DNA of 64,000 nucleotides from Atrichornis clamosus (Eukaryota; Chordata; Aves; Passeriformes; Menuridae): the NCBI GenBank assembly GCA_013400975.1, contig WBMZ01008655.1, forward strand, positions 62,001 to 126,000. Reading direction: 5' to 3'. Positions 47,676 to 62,160 of the stretch are shown here, piece by piece. Made by a program: the position numbers and the translations under genes. Position 1 is the first letter of the stretch, and the number at the start of each line of letters is the position of its first letter. The notes below the pieces were generated by a model that saw only the letters and a program-made list of their open reading frames with translations, was not told the DNA's origin and made no database searches.

Positions 47676-49480
47676 TCACAGAATTGCGATATATTTTGGG
47701 TTGGAAGGGACCTTAAAGATCATCCAGTTTCACCCCTCTGCCACAGGCAGGGAACCTCTCACTAAACCATGTTGCTCAAAGCCCTATCCAACCTGGTTTG
47801 AACACTTCTAGGGATGGGGCATGCACAGCTTCCTGGAGAATCTGTTCCCAGTGTCTCACCACGTTCACAATAAAGAATTTCTTCCTAATATCTAACCAAA
47901 ACCTACTCTCCTTCAGCTTAAGGCCATTCCCGCTTGTCTTGTCACTACATGCTCTTGTATACATACAGTGTCTCTCCACCTTTCTTGTAGGTTGCCTTCA
48001 GGTACTGAAAGGTTGCAATTAGGTCATCCTAAAGCCTTCTCTTTTCCAGGCTGAACAATCCCAATTCTCGCAGCATTTCCTTGTAGAAGAGGTGCTCCAT
48101 CCCTCCTCTGATCATCTTCATGGACTCCTCTGGACTCACTCGAACAAGTCCATGTCCTTCCTGTGCTGGGCACCCCCGAGCTGGATGCAGCACTGCAGGT
48201 GGGGTCTCACAGAGCAGAGCAGAGGGGCAGGATCCCCTCCCTCACCCTGCTGGCCACGCTGCTTTGGATGCAGCCCAGGACACGTTTGGCTCTCTGGGCT
48301 GTGAGTGCACATGGCTGGGGCATATCCAGCCTCTCCTCCACCAGCACCCCCAAGTCCCTCTCCCCAGGGCTGCTCTGATCTGTCCATCCCCAGCCTGTGT
48401 TGATACCAAGGCTTACAGTGGTGCAAGTGCAGCACCAGCTTTGTTAAACGTCATGAGATTCCCAAGGACTCACTTCTGCAGCTTGTCCAGGTCCCTCTGG
48501 ATGGCATCCCTTTCCTTCAGGAGTGTCAACAGCACCACTCAGCCTGGTGTCACCTGCACATTTGCTGAGGGTGCACTCAACCTCTTCGTCTGTGTCTCTG
48601 TTGAAAATATGAAATAACACTGGTACCAGTACAGGCCCCTGAGGTCACCACTTGTCACTGATGTCCACTGGGACTCTGAGCCATTGACCACCACTCACTG
48701 GAAAGGACTGTACAATGACTTTCTTATCCACATAATAGCCCACTCCTCAAATCCATCTCTCTACAATTTACAGCTAAGGATGTTGTGGGGGACCATGCCA
48801 AAGGCTCTACACAAGTGCAGATAAATTACATCTGTAATCCTTCCATTGGCCAGTGATGGAGTCACCATTATAGAAGGCCACTGTGTTGGTCAGGCAGGAC
48901 TTGCCCTTGGAGAAGCTGTGCTGGCTGTCCCAAATCACCTCCCTGTCCTCCATGTGCCTTAGCAGAACTTCTGGGAGGATCTCTTCCATGATCTTCCTGG
49001 GAAGAGGGGCGAGCCTGACAGGTCTGTAGTTCTCAGGGTCCTCCTTTCTTCCTTTTTAAATGATGGAAAAAAAGCTTCCCTTTATCCAGTCACCTGGGAC
49101 CTCCACTGACTGCCATGACTTTTCAAATATCATGGAGAGTGGTGTGGCAACTACATCAGTCAATTCCCTTGGGACTCTGGGATGCATTGCATCAGTTCCC
49201 ATAGACCTATGCACGTTGAGGTTCCTCAGGTGGTCATGAACCTGATTTTCACCTGCAGTGGGAAACACTTCACTCCCCAAGTCCCTGTCTTGCACCAACT
49301 CAAGAGCTGTGGGAAGAGAGTTTGCCATTGAAGACTAAGGCAAAAAAGTTTTTGAGTCCCTCAACCTTCTCATCAGTTGCTGCCAGCTTGCCAGAATGGT
49401 TTATCAGAGCAGAGGGCTACGTCTTCTTTGACCTGCCTTTTCTGGATGGCATTCCTGTAAGAAGCCTGAATCAGTAAAGC
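47676..49480 (-). mobile_element. CR1 LINE, 5'-truncated, minus strand, 1.8 kb
   Basis: The 3' end at low coordinates shows the reversed octamer CACAGAAT (47677-47684), then TTTTGGGTTGGAAGGGACCT, AAAGATCATCCAGTTTCACC and CCACAGGCAGGGAACCTCTC, the hallmark CR1 3' region. The minus strand encodes most of the reverse transcriptase, from upstream of the fingers (ENQVHDHLRNLNVHRSMG, about 49250) to the C-terminal NGFKLKESRFWLDIRKKFF (about 47900). Upstream resemblance ends near 49480, about 1.8 kb from the 3' end, so the endonuclease and ORF1 are missing. The 3' end is better preserved than in the copy at 20.1 kb, which suggests a different, probably younger, subfamily. Confidence 0.95.
47776..49328 (-). 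pseudogene. CR1 ORF2 reverse transcriptase remnant (dead)
   Basis: Blocks in order on the minus strand: MHPRVPRELTDVVATPLSMI and FEKSWQSVEVPGDWIKGSF (49200-49075); [15 protein letters not shown], then [15 protein letters not shown] (48960-48870); after a frame change, [20 protein letters not shown] (48840-48780), where the motif A Asp has become His (codon 48815-48817); [14 protein letters not shown] with motif C FADD changed to CAGD (48549-48560); then REREV-like, LEKRR-like and RIRKKFF-like C-terminal segments to 47776. Stops and frame changes break it in several places. Both catalytic sites are altered, so it cannot be active. Plus-strand open frames in 48092-48617 are antisense shadows of it. 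Confidence 0.92.
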
Positions 49481-49614
49481 CCAATTTTTAAGTCAGAGGC
49501 TTCTGTATGGATTGCCATAAATGGTTATTGACTGAATTTAGAATTTTTGATGTGCTTAATCCAAAACTACACTTCCTTGTCAACCTTACAGCATGTTCTC
49601 TGATTCCTTCTGAG

Positions 49615-49641
49615 CCTTTTATGCCTTTTATGCCTTTTATA
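49615..49641. repeat. Three-copy 9-bp tandem repeat
   Basis: CCTTTTATG is present as two full copies and a third near-copy ending ...CCTTTTATAC. Confidence 0.8.
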
Positions 49642-52600
49642 CACCACCTCTTTCACTGCATTTCTCTTAATGTGTCTCTCCCTTCCTCTGTTCTGCACAG
49701 ACAAGCACCTTTGTGCTTTCAGAGTGATCAAAAAAACCTCTGAATGTTAGAAACTTTCATCATGTATTTATTGTCTTTGTGGCTCCCTGGCCTGCCTTTG
49801 GTACCATTACTGCTTCTACATTTTAATAAATTTGTGGACCTGTAGCCTCAATGCTGTTCCAACTAACTCCTTTGCAGGCATCGAAATAAAACACCCCTGA
49901 GCCCTCTTGTCTGTCCCTGCTTCAGACAGGTTGGTAAATCGTTGGATTCCTTCCAACATAACATTGGACATTCAAGTTAAAATACAACAACCACTGCCTG
50001 GAAAGACAGAAGGCACTTTAGAGACACCAATTTAATAGGTAAGAAGAATACAATTCATGAATCCCTGACAAACAGACTTGAAACTGAAAAAAACAAATGA
50101 GTCACTAATGTTATGTTAAATGAAAACTGGAGTGTACTGAACTGTTTGAGCTACTGTACCAACAAAGAACAGAAGTTTTCCATACAAATGTCACGAGATT
50201 GGCTTCAGCATCAGAAGTCTGACTAATGAATCACTAATATGACGCAACTGTGGTTGATACCTTGTCTCACAACAAAGTACTAGAGAAGCATTAATTTCTT
50301 AGAATTGATTCAAAGTATTGAGTATGAATCACTCTAACAAAGAGATAAGATCCAAAATTTTATTAGTTGAAGAACATGTGAAACAGCTCAAAATATATTT
50401 TGTAAGCCAAAGGTGAGGTTAACTAATAAGTTCTCTCATTTATTTTGGAAACTGGAATCTTTATAGTATCGTTCTACAACGTGATAGCAATACTTGCTAT
50501 CAAGTCAAAGAGACTTGATAGTCTCTTATTAATGCAGTTTAGATTAACAGTAGTCTGTACTCAGTGTTAAGTAAATACAAAAATTACACACGATTTTCTT
50601 TGCTACTGTCTCCTCTTTCCTTCTGGGCACTTCAAAAAGTTTCACTGGCAAGGATGAACTGAATCTCACAGTGCATGGAAGTACATGATGAAGCTGGCTG
50701 CAAAAGCAGAGAACTGAACTGAGTATTTATTACTAGCCCTGTACTGCTAATGTCTCCGCAGACTGGCTGACCCTGGTGTCCTCAGGAGCACAGGCAGGCT
50801 GAATCAGAAGGAATGGCACAAACTGTAAAGTCCATGTGTGGCCTACTGTGGCTCCATATCTAGCAGAAGTTAGATCCTGAACTTGCTTTGGAGCTTTTGA
50901 AAATCTAGCTACATGCTGCTTTGTGTTGTAAATATCTAAAGACCTTGAAAATTGTATGATAAGCAATTTGTCCGTATATATCAGCAATTTTGCAATAGGA
51001 TCTGGACATGTATAAACAGCAGAAATAGGATCTCAAAAGGCATATGAAGACCTGAAACTTCAACTAGTTAATTTGAAAGAAAATCCACAAAACACTAATA
51101 TTTTAAAAATTAAGGTATCTGTGAAATTCCAGAATAGAAGAATATAAAATCAAAATATCTGCCTGCTATTGTCCTTGCGCTCTTTGCAATTCAGTCCTAA
51201 ATTTCCATTTAACATTGGTAAGGTGTCAACTGTTTTCAAAATATAATTTTCATTACCTAATATTTACACAGACATTTGGTCTTAAATGCTGCATGTACAT
51301 TGCTCATATATCCATGCAACATGTAAGAATGAACATCTGTATAAAGGCTGTGAGGCAATGAAGATTAAATGCTAACTTTGTGAGCTTTTCATAACTCCTA
51401 CCAAATCAGCTGCCCACAAACCACAGGAGTTCACCACATAAGCAGATAGAAATGTTGTTTGGAAAGGACAGGATGATGATTTCCAGTTCATAAGATATTT
51501 ATCCCAAGACACATTCATTCATCTGTTGCACATTGAAATGTCTGCTTTTAGTCACTTGCTGGAGCAATACAATTAGAAAGAGCATCTCTTTCTAATAACA
51601 GCTTCATTCCACACTGACTTACAAGCAGTGACTGTGTAATCTAAAGCAGTAGAAACAAAGTGTGAGTTCAGGAAGTCCAAGCCGCAAGGAAGGAGATTCT
51701 GCACCAAAGAGACAGCTAGCCAGAGGTGATTAATGGGGGTGTGGAGCCCAAATCCTGCAGGAGGAAAGGAAAATATAAAACCACGTAAGTTACTCCACCT
51801 TCGCAAGGACTGTTTGTCTTCAAACCTGCCTGGTGGCTGTTGAGGGCTCAGTTCCACGTGTTTCCTTACCACATCAGCCACTAGACAACCTTCACTCAAG
51901 GCTTGGAGTGTAATCCTGGACTGGCCCAATGATAAATGAGTTTTGGTTGTTTTTAGACGAAAAATAATGGTCAGGACATGAAATATCTTTTAAAGGCAGA
52001 GTATGAGAAATACTTAATAATAGTTGCAAAATTAATTAAATTTAATTACAATAAAAAATTATGTGGGTAGTTAAATTGAAGAATACTTGGAAATCATTTA
52101 TCTCAGTCTGAATGCTTTCAAACTGCTTTTAGGCATTTATTAGCTACCAGTAGCCTTCATTTTTAAGCAACGCATACAGTCATGCATGAACAATTACATT
52201 CTGCAGCCTTTAAGTTGATGGAATTTATTCACAGACATCCTTCCTAGGATGGAACATGTTCCTGGAACAGGTTATGATTTGATCTAAACACTGTCAGTTT
52301 GGGTTCAGATTGATCACTTCCAGTACGGAGTTCAGTAACAAGTCCCTGAGAGAAGAATGCTTCATCCTCGGAGACTACTATTCCAATCTGGTGCCTTGTG
52401 CTGCAGAAGGATGTGACTGTTTAATTGGATTGTGATGGATGCTGAAGGATCTGAGACTGCAGACTGATTTATTATGAGATTTGCAAACTAGTCCATGTCT
52501 ACGTGTTTTGTTCTGACCTGAATATTCAACTGTTTCTTAAACAATTTTTTTGCTGACCATAGCATTTATTCCTGTGTGATGCTCTTAATGTCAGCATTTC

Positions 52601-54013
52601 TGCTCAACAGTCTCTTTAAGCACTGACTTCAACATAAATTGGTTTTGACTAAGACACAAATAAGAGAAGAGATTGATTATTTAGCAACAAGAGGTCAATA
52701 AAATATTAGTTTTGCTTGTTCCTGAGAAGCTTATTTTGTGAATTTCTTATTTGTTGACTTCCCTATCTGTTGGTTATTGGTCTGTTGCATTTTTTTTAGG
52801 TGCATATGGTCTTACCATATAAAATGAAGCACTACTGGAATTTAGAAATTACTCTAATTATATTTTATTTCTAGTGATATGTGATACTGACTTTTCAGTT
52901 AAATAAATTTGCAGTTTTATAAGGGCTCTAACTGTATTTCTCTGCGAATGCCTTTATATGAGTTTTGCTAATGTGTAGTACTGAGTAATAAGCTAAACTG
53001 ACAGAGGCCTTAGGGGAAAATCTTATATTCCCCAACAAAAATATATTGAGACCCAAATGATTGTTACAATCCTATGTGATTTCCTCATGCAAAATCATAT
53101 GGAATATTCATAGTTTCTATTGTCTTATCTGCCAGAATCATTGTCAGATGTACCACTTTGCTAGTATGAAATAATCATTAACTGCAGCTAGGCACATTGC
53201 TAATTCCTCCCCGTAAAATCACTGTAAGTTCTTTGCCAAGACACAGTATCTCACAAAGTTGCTTTTGACATATTCTCAACATTAACAGGAAGTTCTGATT
53301 GCCTCATTAGAATATTTTGGCCACCAGAAGAACATTTTAACCACCTCTATACCTCCCTGTCATGTGTGTAGGTAGGTTGGTCTGTCGTCCATCCTTACAT
53401 CACAACCTACGCTGTTGGTGCAGTGCTCCCAAGCAATGAAAACAGATTGCTCCAAACCTTTTGAGTGATGAACTTCCTGCCATCTTCTATTTTCCTGTGT
53501 CACTTTCTAATTGCTTTAGAAAAGTGACCAGAGCTGCCATCCACAATTGAGGTCCATTAGGTTAGGCAATGCTTGAAATCTAACTGTCTGATTACCTGCT
53601 CAACATGTGAAATTTGGTATTTTTCTTGCTTCTTTCCTGTAGTCTGGGTTTCCTTTCTTCACCTGGCATGTGTACTGAAATACTATATTTGCCAGACATT
53701 TCTTTTACACATAGCTAAATCAACTAGTCTTTCAAAAATTTACAGTGAAATATATATGTCTTCATGAGGAAGCTTGCCTGTAAGACCTTAAAGCATGTCA
53801 CTCTGGTTTGCTTATGTTCTACCAGCTCACTTTGGAAAAAAAAACTATTTATTCTACAAAAAGGTTTTTTTCCGTGCAAGGAATACTTATAGTTCTTTAA
53901 GTCATTGTCATAAAAACACTAATTAAAAGACACCACAAAAGTCTTCCCACACAACACTTGGAAGACCTCTTTTTTTCCAAATTGAAAGGATCCCTTTTCC
54001 TTTTTTGATGATT

Positions 54014-54109
54014 TAAAAAACCAAAAAAAAAACCCAAACCCAACAAAAAACCCCACAAAACCCCAAATAAAAGAAATGAACAAAACCAAAGGAAATAAAA
54101 AGCCACAAA
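54014..54109. repeat. A/C-rich low-complexity tract
   Basis: A run of A, AC and CCCAAA-type units (for example AACCCAAACCCAACAAAAAA) continuing to about 54109 with a few G and T. Low complexity; no LINE or SINE body could be linked to it. Confidence 0.8.
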
Positions 54110-57100
54110 ACTGCTTTTTAGGACCTCTTGCTTATGTGCTATCTCCCAGGTACATTTTTTCTTCTACAGAACCTTGCGAAAGCTATCTCATCTTTATTGC
54201 CAGAGATGTTCTTATAACGCCTTCCAAAATCTTGGTCAGGTGTATGTTGTTTGGCTGGGGCCAAAGCTTCAAGGAAGCAATGTGTTAAGTGATTCTCAAT
54301 AAAGATTTCTCATCCATTACTAAGTCTATAGCTCTGTGAGTCTGTGTTTTGTTTGGCAAAGAAACTTTGATGAAGATGGGAATGGTAACTACAGAATATT
54401 ATTAAGAATTTCCTATATTTCCAAGGAAACAGAAATGGGCTCAATATTGTTGGAAACATAACTGGTTCTTTGGAATAAGTGTAAGTAGTACACTAAATAC
54501 CTTAATTGATAGTCCAGAAGAGACTTCATCTCTAGGCAAATCTCCTGGAACAGGTATGCCACAAAAGTGTAAGAACCATTCTGCCTTCAAAGCGTTCATT
54601 GGTACTGTTTTTATCCTCCAGATAAAATGTTAAAACTCACTCTACAGTTGGTTCTCACTGCCAAGACACTTTCAACACAGTGGGCTCAGAGGCTGCAGAA
54701 TGTACAGTGTTGGAAATCCTTGTTTACCTTCATTAAGTGTCCCCCCCAGGAGCACATTGGCAGCAAGGAGACAGAAATATTTCTTTCCTTTCTCTTTTCC
54801 AAGTTTTTTTCACTTTTTAAATCTAAGGCCTAACATGCTTTTTTTTATGTGAAGTTAGTCACATAGTCTTGATGAAGATTATTTTTGGAAAACTATATAC
54901 TGCCAAAATAGAAATGGCCTGCCTTCTTTTTTTAAAACAAGAAAGCAGAAACTGAGGCATCTCTCCTGTGTACTAGAATAAGTTATTCTGAACAGGGAGA
55001 AAAATAAGGGTGTTAACCTGTAAGTACACCATCTTGCCAGCATCAAGATGCTGCCCCTGCCCTTTCTTTAACTGATGCTTAATTTTCCCTTACTACGTCT
55101 CATCACAGTGTCTTGATAATGAGTGCCTTTGGCCCAGGTCTGTGTGTGGCTATAGGTTTAGAAAGGCCCATGCATACACCAAGTGCTACCAGAATCCATC
55201 TCTTATAGTAATTTCTACTGTTTGTGGTCAGCTTTGTAGGCTGGGAGTGATCAGGCTGTTCTCCCTCTGACTGGAACTTCAAGAAGGCTGAGAAACTGCA
55301 AGTGGTCCCCTATCCTGGTCTTCTTCTTGGAGCCTGAGCCCTCACACCTGGCAGCTGCAGGACCAGAACGGCTCTGTTCTTACAGCTGTACTATTTGAGA
55401 TATACAGAAAACTTCTGCTCCAAGACAAGCTATAGTCTGGGTATTTTCAAAAAATGTCATGATATTTCTTCTTGAAATTAAGTATTTTACCCAGTTTTGC
55501 AAAAACAGTCTTCAACACTGTTCCTGGTATTTTCATCAGTTTAGCTATGGATCTTCATTTGGGTCCTCCAGGAAAGTCTACTAGCAGATGTCCTGACAGC
55601 TGAATACTCCCAGAAATTTTGCCTGGATATGCATTATTTTATTTGATTTGGTGTTTAATCTGTTGAGTGCTGTGTTGCTGCTATACTCCTGAATAATTGC
55701 TGCCTTCTAGTCAAAATACAGATGCATGAAAGTCCTTGTAAGGAATTTGGAAAGGGACGGGTCGAGGATCTGAAATTATATTGACAGTCTTAGAAGATGT
55801 ATCCTGTGCCTAAGGCTTGATCTTCCTTCAATTAAAATAACATATGTTAGGGATTATCGGACTTGGTTGCCTTCAGTCTCAGGGTAAAGCAGATTCAGAA
55901 AAGGTTCTTTTTATCTGAAGATCTTATGAAGGCCAGGACCATATTCCTGTCTAGCAGTCACAAAAACACGTAACTTGAAAACATTTATCAAAATTTTATG
56001 ATCTAGAGTGTGTTAGAAATAATTGCTTGCTGTTTGACTGCAAGAAGAATAAGAAGCACCCATTTGTGTAAAGGCCTCTCCTAGATGTAAGTCTTTTTCT
56101 CCTGTGTTTGGTCCACTCACCTCAGATGCAGAAAGAAATCCAGAGTGCAGAACAGGGGCAAAGCATGACAGCCTGGAGAAGGACAAGCACAAGGAGGAAT
56201 AAGTAGAAATTCACAGTCCAGGAAATCTCCAGCCTCGGTTAAGCACCGTGTATCCAAGCATGTCCCTTCTCCAAATGCTGTGTTCAACACAGACTGTGTC
56301 TAATGTGGACACAGTTTCTCTTAGCTTTTTGCATGCTGGTCTGTTCCCAGTGCTTAAATCTGTAAAATACAGACTGTCTATGCTAGTACTAATACTAGTG
56401 TGACTACTGACTAGATGCAATAATATACAGTGGTTCTGCATTTATTCTTATTCCCTACTAATGAAGCAAAGGTTCATCTACAAACAGTTGTGTGCTCATC
56501 CCTGCTTTATAAATGGAGGAACAGGGGAAATTTTCACATGTCAAGGTTCATTTCATGGGGAAGAAAGTCAGCTCTTAGTAACAACCTTGGCCTTGAAGTG
56601 CAGCATTGTTATGTATTTGCAGAACAATAAGAAAAGAAACAAAAAAACCCACCAAAACACACATTACGTGTAACAAAAGATTTTTAAATACATTGTGCTT
56701 CATGTGCAGCTAGGGGAAAAAAGCTCTTGGTGTCTGAATGAAGCAGGACCACTGAAGGTGCAAGGTGTCTTACTGGACTGTAAGACCCAGCCAGTGTACC
56801 AAGGAGTACCAGCCTGCACTGATCTGCAAACACCACTCAGCCCAGCTTTTCTTCCAGCTTGAAATTCTGCAGACATCAGAGATTTTTCACTGGTTCAGTT
56901 TCACATCAGACAAATCCAGCAGGTTTGGGCTGATGTGACATTGAGCAAACACAAAAACTAAAATGAAACTCAAGAGACTAGAAACAATATGTTTATGTCA
57001 AGCCCCAGCAAACCAAAACATGTAAATCTTCAAAAACTGTCTCCATTGCTGAGAACACGTCAGTTAAAAACATAATAAATCTTTTACAAACTATTAATAT

Positions 57101-58980
57101 ATGCCTGATTTGCTGTTTCTTTGTAGATGTGTACAGCAGCCAAATTCTCCACAGAAGAGTAATATGTCGGCTAGCATATATCTAGTTTATATATTTTTAG
57201 CCAGCAGAAGGACAAACCCTATATTTTGCAAGGAAGGCACTTTCCACCAATAAAAAGAAGAGAAAGCTTCTATTACAACCTACATTTCTGAGGGTCCTTG
57301 CATCTAAGGGTTTTTTTAGTACCCCAGACGGTTTAGTTTGGTGAAACCGACTTTTCAGGAAATATCATGTTTTCTGTATCCAGGCACAGGGAGCATTGTG
57401 AAATGCTGTGTTTACCATGTGCAAGTGTACTGGGACTGTCCCGGCTTCAGCAAATATATATTGAGGTTAAAAACAAGAAAATTGATATAGGCAGAAAAAC
57501 AACTTTTGAAAGTGTAAGAAAGAAAAGAGTTTGGGGGAGGGAGGACAGGGTAAGTGAGGCTGAAATGTACTTTGTGTATACACAGTTTCCAAACCTTCTA
57601 AAGTAACACTGTTTTGCAATATTCAATAACTTTTTGCTTTTACACACTGCATTGTTTACTCGATTGCAAAGTTGTAGAGGAAAAAGGCAGAAGAAAAATG
57701 ATGCATACACACAAGTTTTGAGAAAATTGCATCAGATTTTAGTGAGGATATTTCACATAATGTACTGGAATCTTTAATTCTTAGTCAGTATTACATCTTC
57801 ATAGTGATTCTGGGCTCTGTTAAACTTCCTTTAACTTTGAACTATGTGTGAAATATCTGAGAAGAGTGAGACAGCAGTAGTGATAAGTCTAAGACACCTT
57901 TTACCTCACATAGTCTCTGGTACCGTTGTTACAGGTCTACTATGCACTGTAAGTTTGGGCCTCTCTGAGTGCTGCTGTTTTCCAACCAGCTTCTTATACT
58001 AGCTGTGGGTCACTGGGGTGCAGTGCTCCCCAGCCACAACCTGTCATGCCCTGGCTGACTGACAGATCTTGTGTTACTTGAACCAATAGCAGTGAAATAA
58101 TTGCATCATTAACTTCATGATGTGTTGCCCACTCAAGCAAGCAGAGAAAGTCCCAGGCAGGTTTGCATAGCCTAAGCTAAAGTCTGTGTCAGCACATCTT
58201 CATGGCTTCCCAGATAGGTTTATGTTTGGTTCCATATGTATGTTTACAACCTCCATAACCTGACTGCAGTAAAGTCCTATTTGTAAGTCAAGAAAGATTA
58301 ATTTTGTCTGCTTGCCATCTCCCATAACTGACAAGAAAATTGTGATAGCTCTAATTTAACTAGTCTACCTGAACTAAATCAGTTTTTCCCTACCCACCTC
58401 AAGCAATCATTAAAACGAATAGCATAGCTGCTAGTGAAGGGAAAACATGCTGTCATAATTAAGATTTAGCTCAGTGTTTATATTTGTTGATATTCAGAGT
58501 AGAGAGATATGAAACTTCCCACCTGTGCTTTGAAACAGCCTCCCTAAGTTTTACAGACCTATCAAAACTCACGCTTGGCCTTGCACCTTCTCAGGTTGAC
58601 AACAAGGATCTACCTTCAACCACCTGTGTTCAGGTCTTAATGACCATCCCACGCAACGATGGTACCGTGGCATCACCTCTGGCACATACCACACTACTGC
58701 ATAGTGACACAGAACAACTGGGAAATTTTCTGATTAAACACAAGATTTAAGTGTTTCATAAATATTTTCTGCTTTTATTCTGCTTCTGACTGGGACTTGA
58801 GTTACTCTTAAGTTGACCATTTCTTATTCCAGATAGGGTGAATTCAATAAATTCTCATTTTCAGCAAGTGGCAAGTTCTTTTCTAATCATTGCATAGCTT
58901 CAATTAATTGTCTTCTTCTTTCAAGAAAATATAGGGAGTTTGGCAATATTATTTCAGAGCTGATGCTTTATTACTTATTG

Positions 58981-59070
58981 AAGGTTTTGGTTGTTGTTAC
59001 TACTCTTTCTGTAATTATTATCAGTATTATCAGCCTTGTTATTAACACAGTATTGTTATTATTACTTATT
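58981..59070. repeat. Degenerate (TTA/TTG)n trinucleotide-rich tract
   Basis: Contains GTTGTTGTTACTAC, ATTATTATCAGTATTATC and GTTATTATTACTTATT: an interrupted ATT-type simple repeat. Confidence 0.7.
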
Positions 59071-60300
59071 AGAGCTTTCTTCAATAATAATAGGAAAGCC
59101 AGGACTGAGTCACTGTAGAGGGATGTCTGTGGTGAAGATCCTATTTCTTGACTGTTAAGGAGGTCTCTAACAATCAATTCATTTGAAACCTGTAATTGAT
59201 CATAAGAAGAAAGCAAAGAATAAAAGGCACAACTCTTATCTAGCCTGTGGTGGGAGGCAATTAAAGGGAACACGACAGAAGTCTGTGCCAGAAGAATTTG
59301 TTCATCAGTAGTTACTGTTATACTTACATGAAAAGAAGATATCTTGCATTGACCAGACAGCGATATTGTGCAGGATTTCTACTCACTGCCTTGAAGAAAG
59401 CAGAGTGTAGTTGTAGTTTTTGATAAACAGTGCATTCTGGGCAGGTCTTGGAAAACCACTTCTACGTGTTTGACAGAGGGCTTGAATCAAGGGCCAGTAT
59501 TTCGGTTCTTGAGATTAAGATCTTTGCACAGGTCAGCTAGTGGGTGACTCAGAAGCTCTGTATGAGCACCTAAATCACATATGGACCCTCTTGACAGGGA
59601 ACTGTCTGGGAAAGGTCAAGAAAGATAGCTGTTCTACATGGGAATAGTGTTTATAATGCAGACTGGACACAGACTACTCCTAAACTCTTTAAATTCAAAA
59701 AATGCAGTGATATACAGCACTCTTATAAAAGAATAAGCACTTTTCAATCATTAGTGTAAAAACAAGATTAAACAAATTGCTAACTCTCCCAGTCACCTTC
59801 CTAAATCATAATTGACTCACTTTTTACTGGCACTATGACAGAAGTTGCTACAGCAGGAGAAACATAGAAGAACAAATAATAGCAGCTCTATGCATATCTG
59901 GTAACACAAATTCCATTTCCACTTTTGTCATACGAGCTTTCTGTCTAGGTTTAAAAACCTCTATACACATAGTTTCCAAGCTATCCCTTACCATGGCCAC
60001 AACCCTACTAAACAGTAAAATCACATTAACACTTTTGTCTCACTACAGCACAGAAAAGTCAGAATCATTTAGTGATGTCCCTATTGAGTACTTGCAGTAA
60101 AAAAAATCTGTGCTGCACAAGAAATGCTCACTATGAACCTTCACCGTTCATCTAAAGTATTGCCAGTCTCTGTTCTCTAACTCCTAAGAAGAAGTACTCC
60201 TCCTTTTGAAACACAATATTAATTTCCTTTGCTTTTTAAGGCTCAAATTCTGCAAATACATTTATGTGTGTTGATGTTTATTAGCACATATAATTAAAGG

Positions 60301-60403
60301 CATATGTTTAAATACATGTATATTGTATATACATTTAGTGAGTATGTTTATATATTTATATATAAACATTTATACATATATATGTGTATATACAAATACA
60401 TAT
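60301..60403. repeat. AT-rich tract with perfect hairpin
   Basis: Alternating TATA/CATA-type sequence. ATGTTTATATA at 60344-60354 and TATATAAACAT at 60359-60369 are perfect inverted repeats around a four-base loop. Simple-repeat expansion is the likely origin. Confidence 0.85.
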
Positions 60404-62160
60404 CTGTGAGTAGCTCCTTAGGAGTCAATAGAATTAGACATGAAATTAAAGACAGTCAAAAGCTGAAATATTTTGACAAATCAGATCCTCAGCCTGATCC
60501 AGATGATGAAAATATGTGGGCTAGAATTATTTAGAGCTGAAAGTTCACTTGGAGCAGAAAGTTTCAATTTTTGTATTCATTTATCTTATATGTACTTTTT
60601 TCTGGAGTTTGAACCTTCCAATGAAAATGTAAAAATGATGAAGACATTCATATTTATATTTATATTTCCTAGTAGACCATATGTTCCATATACAAATTTC
60701 TATTTGCCTGGAAAAAAATACTATCTATATATGTGAAATGGAAAATGAGATGACACTGAAGCTAAGTGTGAACATGTTTTATGGTAACGCTGATATTATG
60801 TTCTCTGGACATATTTTTATGGGAATCAAGATATGATGTCCTCCATCTCTGTTTATTATACTCTGTGTTACCAGAGTAGCAAGCTGCCAGGCAGTGTTTT
60901 ATAATGTCCTGAGAGAATGTGATTTTACAAGGGTTCTATAGCGAAGTGCCCATAAGTACTTGTCAGCTTAGATGGTCATTCAGCTTCCTCTTACAGGTTA
61001 CACTGGAACTATAAAGAGAAGGCAGTAGAAATAAATAAAACTAGTAAAAAACCAGAATGGCAAAAAGCCATGTGTAGGCCCTGTGTAAAGGGAATACTAT
61101 AAGTACTCTTGTGGAATTAACAGCATTCAGAAGCAATTTTTAACAAATAATTTACCAATACAAAAATACTCCATGACCACAAGCCATTTTAGGTGATTCA
61201 TACAATGTTAGAGTTTTCAAATAATTTAATCCCAACCAACAGTCATGAAAGGTCTATTTGTTTCATCAGCTAACAAAACACCTTTGAAAATCTGGCTTCA
61301 AGTAATCAATTTTTTAAAAAATAAATACTTTTTATACTTTCCCGCCAAGTTAGGCTCTCAAGTATAATACACAAATATCACACTAATCTTCAAAATCCCA
61401 GGGCAGATGCTTAATCACACTCACAAGTGGGGCTATGCTCAGCCATAAAATTTGTAATATGGCTGAGCTACCTGCTTCCACCCAGCATTAAAAACATCCT
61501 CCCTTCCCTTTATGCAAGGCCCAGTAGACAGATACATTCAAACCACACGGATGGGACTAGTCCTGGTACACAAGGCAGCCAGAAGCAAGACCTTCTGGCT
61601 GTCTTAACTATTAATGTAGTTAATTTAGCAGCGGTCTGTGATATGAATACAGCAGACTGATTTTTATATCCTTGCTTCTTGATTTGGGAGTCACATCTTG
61701 ATTATTACTCTCAGGGAAGTATCCAATACTCTGCTGCAGTCAGTCTTCATCTCAATTCCCTGTCTGTTTAAATCTCAGTACACTATTGTCCTACTCCAAC
61801 AAACACTTTAAGCTTCCTTTTTAATGCTTGGTTTATGTCCCATGTGGGAATACAGCCCAGACAGGTTTTGTTCCAGGGAACAGGCACAGCTGAGACATGG
61901 AGGCCAGACACAACCCAGGCAGAAGACACCAAGTGTGTACGTGCCTGTCTCGCTGCACCACGTCAGAGAGACACATCAAACAGCCCGTAAAGATCAGGGG
62001 AAAGCCAAACCATCAGAAACAGGCTTTGCAGAGGACTGTGTGCTTAGGTGAGGTCTGCCAGCAGGAGACAGTAAGACTAGGACACTCCTACTCACATTGC
62101 AACCATCTTACCCAAAACTCTTTCTCGCAGGCTAGTGCTTCCATTCAGTCTCTGAAGAGG

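Noticed and set aside
48092..48617. Plus-strand frames of 70-165 codons, including Pro/Ser/Cys-rich ones
   Set aside because: They are antisense shadows of the CR1 reverse-transcriptase remnant.
51573..51929. 118-codon minus-strand frame
   Set aside because: No recognised domain; isolated in AT-rich DNA.
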